From Desertivirga brevis (GTDB lineage Bacteria > Bacteroidota > Bacteroidia > Sphingobacteriales > Sphingobacteriaceae): a stretch of DNA of 64,000 nucleotides. The stretch is taken from positions 248,001 to 312,000 of the forward strand of contig NZ_JAFEWF010000003.1 of assembly GCF_017355835.1 (NCBI RefSeq), given 5' to 3'. The position numbers and the translations under genes are program-made. Numbering within the stretch: the stretch's first letter is position 1; each line of letters begins with the position of its first letter. Positions 54,113 through 62,762 of this stretch are shown here, piece after piece. The notes beneath the pieces were generated by a model. It was not told where the DNA came from and ran no database searches. It was given only the letters and a program-made list of their open reading frames with translations.

Positions 54113-57100
54113 ATGAAAAAAAGGCTACTCATGTTATGCTTGGCGATGGTCTTCTTAGTCTTCAAGGTGTTTGCTCAGCAAAAAATAACCGGGAAGGTAA
54201 CTGCTGAAGAAGATGGATTGCCTCTCCCTGGGGTTTCTGTAAAAATCAAGGGAGCTACTTCAGGTACTAGTACGGGGACGAATGGCGAATTTGCCATTAA
54301 TGCATCTAAAGGACAGGTGTTAGTATTTTCATTCATTGGATTCGCTCCATTAGAGAGGACTGTCGGAGATGAGGCAGTTATGAATGTAAAACTCGGGTCT
54401 GATACAAAAAGCCTCAATGAGGTAGTGGTGGTAGGTTACGGCACCCAAAAGAAGGGAAACCTTACTGGAGCTGTTTCGACTATAGATGTGAATAAGACAT
54501 TAGGTAGTCGGCCAATAGCGGATGCTGGAAGGGCAATTCAGGGTGCTGCTGCGGGACTGAGCGTAACAATACCCAGCGGTGAAGTAGGGTCTGATCCAAT
54601 AATTAAAATTAGAGGTCAGATTGGATCTATTCGAGGAGGAGCTTCTCCTCTTATATTACTGGATAACGTTGAAATTCCTAGTATTCAATTAGTCAATCCC
54701 AACGATATCGCCTCAATAACAGTATTAAAAGATGCAGCCGCGTCATCTATATACGGTTCAAAGGCTGCTTTTGGGGTAGTATTGATAACTACAAAACAGG
54801 GATCAAGTAACGGAAAGCCTCAAATCAACTATAATAACAACTTTTCTTACCAGAATCCTTGGAAAGAACTGAAAATGGCAGACGTAAATGCATTAAAGTA
54901 CTCGGTTGATGCGGTGGAGCGTGTTGGAGGAACTTCCACAGGAGCATTTTACAAAGTAGATCGTGCTAGTTATAATAAAGCTGTCGAGTGGAAGGAGAAG
55001 TACGGTAATACGATTGGTACTAATGATCCAACAGTTTATGGAAGAGATTGGTATGTGCAAAGTGGTCAGAAATTCGGTGTAAGGACTTATGATCCATATG
55101 CGAGCATGGTGGAGGAATGGGCACCTACTCAACAGCATAATCTTTCGATTGGTGGAACAACAGGTAAGACCTCTTATAATATTGGACTTGCTGCATTGGA
55201 TCAAAGTGGAATGATGAAGGCTGCAAAAACAGATGAATTTAACAGGTATAATGCCTCTTTGAAAGTTTCAAGTGAGATTAATAAATACTTTACGGCAAGA
55301 GCTGGCGCTATTTATTCAAGAAGGAATAAGGAGTATGCGTATGTAACCAACTCGACTACTGCCGATCCATGGCTATATATATATAGATGGAGCCCCTTGT
55401 TTCCACTTGGAAACGACGAAAACGGCGATCCTATTCGTAGTCCCGCCAGTGAAGCATCAGCAGCTAATACTGCCAATATTCTAACTAATTACATGAACCT
55501 TAATCTTGGTGGAACGGTGAATATTATGAAAAACTGGAAAGTAGATTTTGACTATACCTTCTCCAGCCAGGGTGAGGATTGGAAACGTCCTGGAACAAGA
55601 TTTACAGCGAGAAATTCTTGGGTTGCACCCAAAGCCAGGCTTGATGCTAACGGCAGCCCAGTATATGTTAATTCAGAAGGGCAGGTAGTTGCTAGTACGG
55701 CTCCTGGTGCGATGCCAGCTTTTGATCTTTCTATGGATGCCTATACAGCTGCGGGGTCTAATCCTGATCATATTTATAGATCTACCACTGATTTCAGACG
55801 TCATACAATTAATGCTTTTACAACTTACAATCTAGATTTAAAGACCGATCATAGTTTCAAATTTATGTTGGGGTTGAACCGGGTAACTGATGATACTGAC
55901 TACCAGTGGACCCAAATAACAAATCTTCTGGATATTCAAAATCCACAATTTGATTACGGTGTGGGTACGACTACTGGTGGAGGAGATAAGTTTTGGGAAG
56001 CGCAATTAGGTTATTTTGGGCGTGTAAATTATGGGTTTAAGGATAAATATCTACTAGAAGGAAATTTAAGATATGATGGTTCCTCAAAGTTTCCTAATAG
56101 TCTTTGGTGGAAATGGTTTCCTTCTTTTTCGGCTGGTTGGGTTGCAAGTAAGGAGAGCTTCATGAGTTGGGCAAGCCCTGTTCTAAGTAATCTTAAGTTT
56201 AGAGGGTCCTGGGGTTCTATTGGAGATCAAACAGTTCCTAACAGTCTTTATCTTTCTTTAATGGGGAGCGGTCCTATAAATTGGATTGGAGGCACGGGAA
56301 CGAAATTTAGCTACGTAGGCTCACCAACAGATGTTTCCCCTTTTATAACTTGGCAAGATATAGTAACCACCAACTTTGGCATTGATGCGGGCTTTCTTCA
56401 AGATCGTTTAAACGCAACCTTCGAAGTTTATAACCGCAAAACGAATAATATGATTGTTCCTGCAGAAGGAGTACCCGTAACTCTTGGAGTTTCTGCTCCA
56501 GAAAGTAATTACGGCTCTCTGGAGACAAGAGGATGGGAATTCACTCTTAATTTTAATCACAAGTTTAAAAATGGTTTAGGCATTAGTTTAGGTGGTAATC
56601 TTTCTGATGCGAAATCTATTATCACCGCTTACGGAACAACAAAGGGAGTAAATAATTATTATGTGGGTAAGACAGTAGGGGAAATATGGGGTTATAAAAC
56701 GGATAGACTCTATCAGAAAGATGATTTTGAGTTGGACGCTAATGGTAACTTAATCGAGTATACCCTTACTGCTACTGATAGTAAGCAAAATGCCGGTAAG
56801 AAAGTATGGAAGTTAAGAAATGGCGCTAATGGAGAAAAGCCGGTTTACCAAGCGTTTTTACAAAACAGCTCGAATTTTCGGTTCGGCCCTGGTGACGTAA
56901 AGTTTATGGACCTTAACGGCGACGGTGAGTTAAATAATGGGAATCAATTGACTGATGACTATGGAGATCTTGAGATTATTGGAAATTCAACGCCTCGGTA
57001 CGAGTATGGATTTCGATTAGGTGCAGACTTCAAAGGCTTTGATTTTAGCACCTTTTTCCAGGGAGTAGGTAGCCGTAAGATTTGGGGAAATGGCTCGACC

Positions 57101-57526
57101 ACTATTGCAGGTTATGCCTCTGGTGACGGTGCTATGCCTGAAGCTATTGCGAGCAACTATTGGACTCCTGAAAACACAGGCGCCTTCTATCCTAGAGCTT
57201 ATGACATGGGAGGCACTAATACTGGAAATAATATGCAGATTCAAAGCCGCTATCTTTTAAATATGGCTTACCTGAGACTGAAGAATGTTACCTTAGGATA
57301 TTCTTTCCCGAAGTCTTTACTAAAAAGGGTTAACATAAACAGTCTACGTGTTTATACCTCTCTTGAAAACTTTATAACCTGGGATAAACTTGGTGATCTT
57401 CCTATCGATCCTGAAAATATCAATGGCTATTCAATGTGGAATGATAGTAATTATAATTCCGGTAGGACGGGTGTAGGCGTACCGGCTTTCAAAAGTGCTT
57501 CTTTCGGCGTTCAGTTAAACTTTTAA
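54113..57526 (+). CDS. SusC/RagA-family TonB-linked outer-membrane transporter
   Basis: The 1137-aa protein has a signal peptide ending KVFAQ, a carboxypeptidase-regulatory-like domain (ITGKVTAEEDGLPLPGVSVKIKG), the SusC signature LNEVVVVGYGTQKKGNLTGAVS (about 102-123), and a plug (DAGRAIQGAAAGLSVTI...PLILLDNVEI). A barrel ending in the aromatic Phe of SVQLNF-type strands follows. It forms the import pore with the SusD-like lipoprotein 11 nt downstream. The flanking NamZ, NlpC/P60 and epimerase genes suggest peptidoglycan fragments as cargo rather than a plant or algal glycan; no other glycoside hydrolases are present. Confidence 0.95.
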   Translation: MKKRLLMLCLAMVFLVFKVFAQQKITGKVTAEEDGLPLPGVSVKIKGATSGTSTGTNGEFAINASKGQVLVFSFIGFAPLERTVGDEAVMNVKLGSDTKSLNEVVVVGYGTQKKGNLTGAVSTIDVNKTLGSRPIADAGRAIQGAAAGLSVTIPSGEVGSDPIIKIRGQIGSIRGGASPLILLDNVEIPSIQLVNPNDIASITVLKDAAASSIYGSKAAFGVVLITTKQGSSNGKPQINYNNNFSYQNPWKELKMADVNALKYSVDAVERVGGTSTGAFYKVDRASYNKAVEWKEKYGNTIGTNDPTVYGRDWYVQSGQKFGVRTYDPYASMVEEWAPTQQHNLSIGGTTGKTSYNIGLAALDQSGMMKAAKTDEFNRYNASLKVSSEINKYFTARAGAIYSRRNKEYAYVTNSTTADPWLYIYRWSPLFPLGNDENGDPIRSPASEASAANTANILTNYMNLNLGGTVNIMKNWKVDFDYTFSSQGEDWKRPGTRFTARNSWVAPKARLDANGSPVYVNSEGQVVASTAPGAMPAFDLSMDAYTAAGSNPDHIYRSTTDFRRHTINAFTTYNLDLKTDHSFKFMLGLNRVTDDTDYQWTQITNLLDIQNPQFDYGVGTTTGGGDKFWEAQLGYFGRVNYGFKDKYLLEGNLRYDGSSKFPNSLWWKWFPSFSAGWVASKESFMSWASPVLSNLKFRGSWGSIGDQTVPNSLYLSLMGSGPINWIGGTGTKFSYVGSPTDVSPFITWQDIVTTNFGIDAGFLQDRLNATFEVYNRKTNNMIVPAEGVPVTLGVSAPESNYGSLETRGWEFTLNFNHKFKNGLGISLGGNLSDAKSIITAYGTTKGVNNYYVGKTVGEIWGYKTDRLYQKDDFELDANGNLIEYTLTATDSKQNAGKKVWKLRNGANGEKPVYQAFLQNSSNFRFGPGDVKFMDLNGDGELNNGNQLTDDYGDLEIIGNSTPRYEYGFRLGADFKGFDFSTFFQGVGSRKIWGNGSTTIAGYASGDGAMPEAIASNYWTPENTGAFYPRAYDMGGTNTGNNMQIQSRYLLNMAYLRLKNVTLGYSFPKSLLKRVNINSLRVYTSLENFITWDKLGDLPIDPENINGYSMWNDSNYNSGRTGVGVPAFKSASFGVQLNF

Positions 57527-57537
57527 ATTTTAAGAAG

Positions 57538-59403
57538 ATGAAACATCATATTAAACTTATATATAGCCTCGCTCTAGCCTGCGTTTTAATGGCTTCCTGT
57601 AATAAAGAGGTTCTTGATAGGCCTCCTCTTACAGATATTCAGGATGATCCGACGAAGTTCTGGAGAAATGAAGATGACGCACGTTTGTTCGCCAATGGTT
57701 TCTATCCGAATTACTTCGTGGGATACAATACAGGTTTCGGCACTGATTATACCCCTGTAAGGGGCTACACCTTCTCTGATGACTTGACTGCGAGAAATGT
57801 TCAAAGTAACTTCGAAAGCACTGTTCCCGTTAGTCGTGCACCCTCTTCAACGGCAACAATAGCAACCCTTGAAGCACCATCAATGTTAACCCAATACGCA
57901 GGCCCTACTTGGAACTTTGCTTGGGTGAGAAAGTCAAATCTGTTTCTAGATAGGCTGCAAAACATTATGGAACCGAAGCTTGCGCCCGAAGCATATAAGC
58001 ATTGGACAGCGGTTGGGCGTTTCTTTCGTGGCTTTGAGTATAGCAGACTTGTAAGCGTTTTTGGGGATGTACCTTACTATGATAAAGTATTGGGGGATAC
58101 AGATTGGGATCAGCTATATAAAGATCGTGATAGCAGAGGATTTGTTATGGATAAAGTTTATGAGGATTTCAAATATGCTCTTGCTAATATGCGTGAAAAT
58201 GATGGCGCCCAGAACTTAAATAAATATATTGCTGCTGCTTTTATCTCCCGATTAATGTTGTTTGAAGGAACATTTGAACATTACCATAATCTAGATGCAG
58301 TCCGGGCTAAGAAGTATTTGGAATTAGCTGTAGAGGCAGCCGAAGTGGTTATTAATAGCAATAAGTATAATTTTACACGTGATTTCAAATCAATATTTTC
58401 TTCTGAAAGTTTAGCGGGACACCCAGAAGTATTGCTTTACCGCACCTACGATGCAACTCTTGGAGTAACCCATAGTATTGGTTCTTACCAAAACGGTACC
58501 GAATCAATGGGAGTAGATGCCAATCTTGTTTTTATTAAATCATTCCTAGTAAACGATGGTAAGGTATGGCAAAATTCAACTACGCCTGGGGCGGCAAGTT
58601 TTACTATAGGTGATCTGATTAAAACCCGGGATCCACGTTTTGAAGCATCTTTTATTGATCGTGCTTTGGACAAGTCAACCACGTTGCTATATGGCTATAA
58701 GTTTGCATCGAGAGAGGCTATAACCTTTATTGGAAAAACCTATCCAGCGGCTTGGGGAAGCAATACAAATACAAGCGATGCTCCTGTTATACGACTAGCA
58801 GAAGTTGTTCTAAATTGGATAGAGGCAAAGGCAGTGTTAGCGGAGTACTTTGCAGGTCCAGCGATTACCCAAGCAGATTTAAATAAATCAATAAATGCAA
58901 TCCGTAATCGTCCTTTAGACGCTGCTGCGATTGCAAAAGGGGTACAAAAAACAGTTCCCTTAACTTTAGCAACTCTTCCTGATGACCCAGCCCGTGATGC
59001 AGATGTCCCTGCTTTAGTCTGGGAAATTCGCAGGGAAAGACGTATGGAGTTTGTTTTTGAGCACACTCGACTGCTTGATTTAAAACGATGGAAGAAAATT
59101 CAGTACATGGATTTTAGTAAAAACCCCGACTATTTCCTGGGGCCATGGGTTAATGTGAAAGCCGAAGTGCCGGGAGTGCTAACAGCTACAAACGTTGGAA
59201 AGGTGAGAGTGAAAAAAGCTGATGGAACTGTTGTGACTTACAATGGCAGCAATGCTGAGGCATTAGTGGGCTTTTGGATGGTAGAAAATGCTTCAAATCG
59301 CAATTCATTCTCTGATGCAGTTTATATGTCTCCGGTTGGGCAGAATCAGATTATACAATACAAAGAAAGAGGATATAACCTTACTCAAACTGTTAACTGG
59401 TAA
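57538..59403 (+). CDS. SusD/RagB-family nutrient-binding lipoprotein
   Basis: The 621-aa surface lipoprotein has a signal ending LMASCNKEV (lipid Cys at about residue 21). The SusD N-terminal region follows (PPLTDIQDDPTKFWRNEDDARLFANGFYPNYF). The TPR-like helices include WTAVGRFFRGFEYSRLVSVFGDVPYYDKVL, a segment typical of SusD, and the RMEFVFEHTRLLDLKRWKKI stretch near the C-terminal part. It caps the SusC barrel and binds the imported oligomer. Spacing of 11 nt to the SusC gene supports one operon, ended by a strong terminator. Confidence 0.95.
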   Translation: MKHHIKLIYSLALACVLMASCNKEVLDRPPLTDIQDDPTKFWRNEDDARLFANGFYPNYFVGYNTGFGTDYTPVRGYTFSDDLTARNVQSNFESTVPVSRAPSSTATIATLEAPSMLTQYAGPTWNFAWVRKSNLFLDRLQNIMEPKLAPEAYKHWTAVGRFFRGFEYSRLVSVFGDVPYYDKVLGDTDWDQLYKDRDSRGFVMDKVYEDFKYALANMRENDGAQNLNKYIAAAFISRLMLFEGTFEHYHNLDAVRAKKYLELAVEAAEVVINSNKYNFTRDFKSIFSSESLAGHPEVLLYRTYDATLGVTHSIGSYQNGTESMGVDANLVFIKSFLVNDGKVWQNSTTPGAASFTIGDLIKTRDPRFEASFIDRALDKSTTLLYGYKFASREAITFIGKTYPAAWGSNTNTSDAPVIRLAEVVLNWIEAKAVLAEYFAGPAITQADLNKSINAIRNRPLDAAAIAKGVQKTVPLTLATLPDDPARDADVPALVWEIRRERRMEFVFEHTRLLDLKRWKKIQYMDFSKNPDYFLGPWVNVKAEVPGVLTATNVGKVRVKKADGTVVTYNGSNAEALVGFWMVENASNRNSFSDAVYMSPVGQNQIIQYKERGYNLTQTVNW

Positions 59404-59415
59404 ACTTTAACTTTT

Positions 59416-59455
59416 TATAGATATAAAAGAGCTGAGGAGCTTTTTTATATCTATA
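59416..59455 (+). terminator. SusCD operon terminator
   Basis: 18-bp stem (arms 59416-59433 and 59438-59455, one G-U pair) with GAGG loop. Confidence 0.9.
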
Positions 59456-59526
59456 GTTCTTTGGATTTTTCAAACTGTCAGAAGAGATCAGAATTAGTGC
59501 AATGTTCCAGCATCAATACAACCATT

Positions 59527-59558
59527 ATTGCGATCGCAATTGCGGTTTTTTGCGTTTT
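59527..59558 (+). promoter_or_regulatory. Palindrome plus TGCG/T-tract repeat upstream of the phosphoesterase operon
   Basis: ATTGCGATCGCAAT (59527-59540) is a perfect 14-bp palindrome and is followed at once by TGCG (59541) and TGCG (59551), 10 bp apart with TTTTTT runs. Confidence 0.55.
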
Positions 59559-59620
59559 TTAAATGTAAAATGCAAGAAGTTCGTGTTATTCGAATGGTTT
59601 TTTTACATGGGACATTCCGA

Positions 59621-59667
59621 ATGCATTTTTTCGCGTTTTGATCGCTCAAGAGCTCTAAATATTTTCA
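59621..59667 (+). promoter_or_regulatory. Promoter of the phosphoesterase-peptidase-epimerase operon, with a second repeat
   Basis: TTTG (59637-59640), 19-bp spacer, TATTTTCA (59660-59667). A TGCATTTTTT-CGCGTTTTG repeat (59622 and 59632, 10 bp apart) overlaps the -33 box. The ATG at 59674 is 6 nt after the -7 box. Confidence 0.55.
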
Positions 59668-59673
59668 AATGCT

Positions 59674-61539
59674 ATGAAATCAAGTAATTGTATTTTCCTG
59701 GGTTGGCTTTTTATTTTACTGTTTCATTCTGCCTCAGCTCAGTCTTTAAAGTTTGCCTTTATTTCTGATACCCATATCGGTAATCCAACAGCAGCAGAAG
59801 ATCTTCGTCGTACTGTTTTAGATGTGAATGCCAATCCTTTATTGGAATTCGCCGTCATTACGGGTGACGTCACTGAGTTTGGCTCGGATGAGGAGCTTAA
59901 ACTGGCAAAACAAATCCTCGATAGTCTTAGTAAACCTTGGTATATCATTGCTGGTAATCACGATTCCAACTGGTCTGAAAGCGGAAGTAATAGCTTCAGG
60001 AGGGTTTTCGGGGGCGAAACGTTCTCCTTAGTTAAAGGTGGTTATTTGTTTGTCGGAACAAGCTCCGGTCCTAATATGCGTATGGGACCAGGGCAAATTC
60101 CGAGAGAGAATATTGTATGGTTAGATTCTGTGCTTTCAAATATGCGGGATCCTGGGATGCCTATTATTTATCTCAATCATTACCCTCAGGATTCTGCACA
60201 AAATAATTGGTATGAAGCTTTAGACCGGTTGAAGAAAACTAATGTTCAACTGGTTTTGTGCGGGCATGGTCATTCTAATAAGAGATTTTCAGTTGAGGGA
60301 ATTCCATCGGTCATGGGACGCTCCAATTTAAGAGCGAAGGATAGTGTCGGTGGCTATACTATTGTTACAATCGCAAACAGCAAGGCAATTTTTGAGGAAA
60401 GGAAACTTGGCTTGGATGGCCTGAGAAAATGGGCAGAAGTAGATATGTTCAATCACCAGTTCACAAAGGATACTACAAAGTATTTCAGACCCTCCTTTGC
60501 CGTGAATGAAAAGTTCAACAAGGTAAAATTGCTCTGGGAGTATCAGGACCAAAGCGATATTGGGGCTGGTACTGCTTCTTCAAAGAAATTCGTTTTTGCA
60601 ACCGATACTAAGGGACTAGTATATGCTCTTAATAAGAACGATGGAAAAAGAGCCTGGATGTTTAAAACTGGAGGAAAGATTTATTCCACACCAGCAGTAG
60701 AGGGTGATTACCTAACAGTTGGCTCTTCAGATAATTTTATTTATTGCCTTTCTGCATCATCTGGCAAACTTATTTGGAAATACGAGGCATTAAAGCCTGT
60801 ACTTGGCTCACCGGTTATTAAAGGTAATCAGGTTTTTGTTGGTAGCTCAGACGGACACTTTCGATCTCTAGATCTCAAGTCAGGCAAGTTATTATGGGAT
60901 TTTGATGATGTGAAGGGATTTGTTGTAACCAAACCTTTAATCTATGAAGGTATAATTTACTTTGGCTGTTGGGCTAATGATTTCTATGCACTCGATATTA
61001 AAAATGGTAAGCTCATTTGGAAATGGAATAACGGAGCATTAAACAGGATGTTCTCTCCTGCAGCATGTTATCCGGTAGCGGCGAAAGGCAAAGTTTTTAT
61101 TGTTGCTCCTGATCGGTATATGACTGCCTTTAATGCCAAAACCGGCGAGGTAATTTGGAGAAAACAAATGAAAGATGTTAGGGTCAGGGAATCTATGGGG
61201 CTGTCAGAAGATAGTTCTCTTGTTTATGTCAAAACGATGGATGGTGAACTATATGGTATCTCAACTGCTGCTTCAGACATGGATTTGGCCTGGAAAGCCT
61301 CGTTGAAGTTGCCCTATGAGTTGACTCCTTCAACGCTGATAGAAAATAACGGAGTTGTCTTCATACCTTCTCACTCGGGACTTGCTTCTGCTATTGATCG
61401 TAGTTCGGGAAAAGTTTTGTGGCAATACAAAACCTCCAACTGTCTCATGAACCCTATAATGCCTCTGGATAAGAACAAAGTTATTGTAAGTACCATGGAT
61501 GGCAAGATTGCTTGTCTTGAATACTCTTATAGTAATTAA
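59674..61539 (+). CDS. Secreted metallophosphoesterase fused to a PQQ-like beta-propeller
   Basis: The 621-aa protein has a signal peptide ending SASAQ. The calcineurin-like metallophosphoesterase half (about 25-235) has FISDTHIG, VITGDVTE, IIAGNHDSNW, LNHYP and LCGHGHSNKRF, the complete metal-ligand set. From about 285 on it has Trp-rich repeats (KRAWMFKTGGKIYSTPAVEGD, GKLIWKYEALKPVLGSPVIKG, GKLLWDFDDVKG, GKLIWKWNNG, GEVIWRKQM, GKVLWQYKT), a PQQ/BamB-like beta-propeller. The substrate is unknown. It is first in an operon with an NlpC/P60 peptidase and a dipeptide epimerase, so a part in periplasmic muropeptide breakdown (for example, removing phosphate) is likely but not shown. Confidence 0.85.
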   Translation: MKSSNCIFLGWLFILLFHSASAQSLKFAFISDTHIGNPTAAEDLRRTVLDVNANPLLEFAVITGDVTEFGSDEELKLAKQILDSLSKPWYIIAGNHDSNWSESGSNSFRRVFGGETFSLVKGGYLFVGTSSGPNMRMGPGQIPRENIVWLDSVLSNMRDPGMPIIYLNHYPQDSAQNNWYEALDRLKKTNVQLVLCGHGHSNKRFSVEGIPSVMGRSNLRAKDSVGGYTIVTIANSKAIFEERKLGLDGLRKWAEVDMFNHQFTKDTTKYFRPSFAVNEKFNKVKLLWEYQDQSDIGAGTASSKKFVFATDTKGLVYALNKNDGKRAWMFKTGGKIYSTPAVEGDYLTVGSSDNFIYCLSASSGKLIWKYEALKPVLGSPVIKGNQVFVGSSDGHFRSLDLKSGKLLWDFDDVKGFVVTKPLIYEGIIYFGCWANDFYALDIKNGKLIWKWNNGALNRMFSPAACYPVAAKGKVFIVAPDRYMTAFNAKTGEVIWRKQMKDVRVRESMGLSEDSSLVYVKTMDGELYGISTAASDMDLAWKASLKLPYELTPSTLIENNGVVFIPSHSGLASAIDRSSGKVLWQYKTSNCLMNPIMPLDKNKVIVSTMDGKIACLEYSYSN

Positions 61540-61540
61540 A

Positions 61541-62761
61541 GTGAAGAAACTCTTATTAAATATTATTCTCCTTCTGGTATGCTTTGAGGTAGCAGCAAGA
61601 TCCCTGGCAGATTCTGCCAGGGTTTGGCGACTGATCGATGATGTGCAGAAGAAATATGCAGCTGATAAGAGAACGACTTACTATAAGGTAAATATTGAAA
61701 GTTTTGAGCCTCTTTCGTTGAAAGTGGAGAGCTCAGACCCCAAAGCTATTGAAGGCTTGAAACTTCATCTGGAAAAACAAAGCATTAAGGCAAAGATTAG
61801 AGAATCATTGTTACCGGCGGAGGAATTGGATGGAAAGACATGGGGAATTGCTACTCTTTCGGTATGCAACAATCGTGTTGCTCCTGACAATGCAGCCGAA
61901 ATGGCCACCCAGCTCCTTCTTGGAACTCCAGTTCAGGTACTGAAAAAAGAGCGAGGGTACTACCTTGTCCGTACTCCGGATAATTACCTCTCCTGGACAG
62001 ATGATGCAGGAATAGCAACCTTCACTCCCCAAGAGTTTAAGAAGTGGCAGCTGGCAGAAAAAATAGTTGTTTTGACTAGCTATGGCCATGCTCTTAGTCG
62101 GCCGGCAAAGCATTCTTCTCCGGTATCTGATGTTGTTGCTGGTAATATTCTAAATATTTCAGGCAAGGAGAAGAAGTTTTACAAGGTACTATTCCCCGAT
62201 GGCAGGAAAGGATATATTCCTCTTAAGGATGCTATGGCTTACAAAAGCTGGGTATCGAGAGCAAATCCACAAGCAGAGCAGGTCTTGGAAACGGCAAGAT
62301 CCTTAATGGGCGTCCCATATCTTTGGGGTGGCACTTCTTCCAAAGGTGTAGACTGCAGTGGTTTTACTAAGACTTCTTACTTCCTGAATGGAATCATTTT
62401 ACCTAGGGATGCATCACAACAGGTTTTATATGGCCAACAGGTAGACATTTTTGAGAATGATAGTGTTAGCATAACAAAGGCGCTAAGAACTTTAAAAGCT
62501 GGAGACCTGCTGTTCTTTGCAGCAGGAAAGAATAGAGTTCCTAATGCAAGGGTAACTCATACAGCAATTTATATTGGTGATGGTAAGTTTATTCAATCAG
62601 CAAGTATGGTGAGGGTCAACAGTCTCGTGGCCAGCAGCTCAGATTATGACAGCTTTCAAAGCCGTACACTAGTGAACGCAAAACGAATGCTAACAGCCAT
62701 AGGTTCTCCTGGAATTTCCAGGATCGAGGATCATCCCTTTTATTCTCCTAATAAACATTAA
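61541..62761 (+). CDS. NlpC/P60 family cysteine peptidase with SH3-like domains
   Basis: The start is a GTG at 61541, one base after the previous stop; it gives a proper signal peptide (MKKLLLNIILLLVCFEVAARS), whereas the ATG at 61499 would lie inside the preceding gene. The 406-aa protein has an N-terminal extension, bacterial SH3-like domains in the middle and a C-terminal NlpC/P60 domain (GVPYLWGGTSSKGVDCSGFTKTSYFL with catalytic Cys; LKAGDLLFF; VTHTAIYIGDGKFIQSA with catalytic His). It resembles YkfC-type gamma-D-glutamyl-diamino-acid endopeptidases that cut stem peptides after D-Glu. One-base spacing to both neighbours shows an operon. Confidence 0.9.
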   Translation: MKKLLLNIILLLVCFEVAARSLADSARVWRLIDDVQKKYAADKRTTYYKVNIESFEPLSLKVESSDPKAIEGLKLHLEKQSIKAKIRESLLPAEELDGKTWGIATLSVCNNRVAPDNAAEMATQLLLGTPVQVLKKERGYYLVRTPDNYLSWTDDAGIATFTPQEFKKWQLAEKIVVLTSYGHALSRPAKHSSPVSDVVAGNILNISGKEKKFYKVLFPDGRKGYIPLKDAMAYKSWVSRANPQAEQVLETARSLMGVPYLWGGTSSKGVDCSGFTKTSYFLNGIILPRDASQQVLYGQQVDIFENDSVSITKALRTLKAGDLLFFAAGKNRVPNARVTHTAIYIGDGKFIQSASMVRVNSLVASSSDYDSFQSRTLVNAKRMLTAIGSPGISRIEDHPFYSPNKH

Positions 62762-62762
62762 C

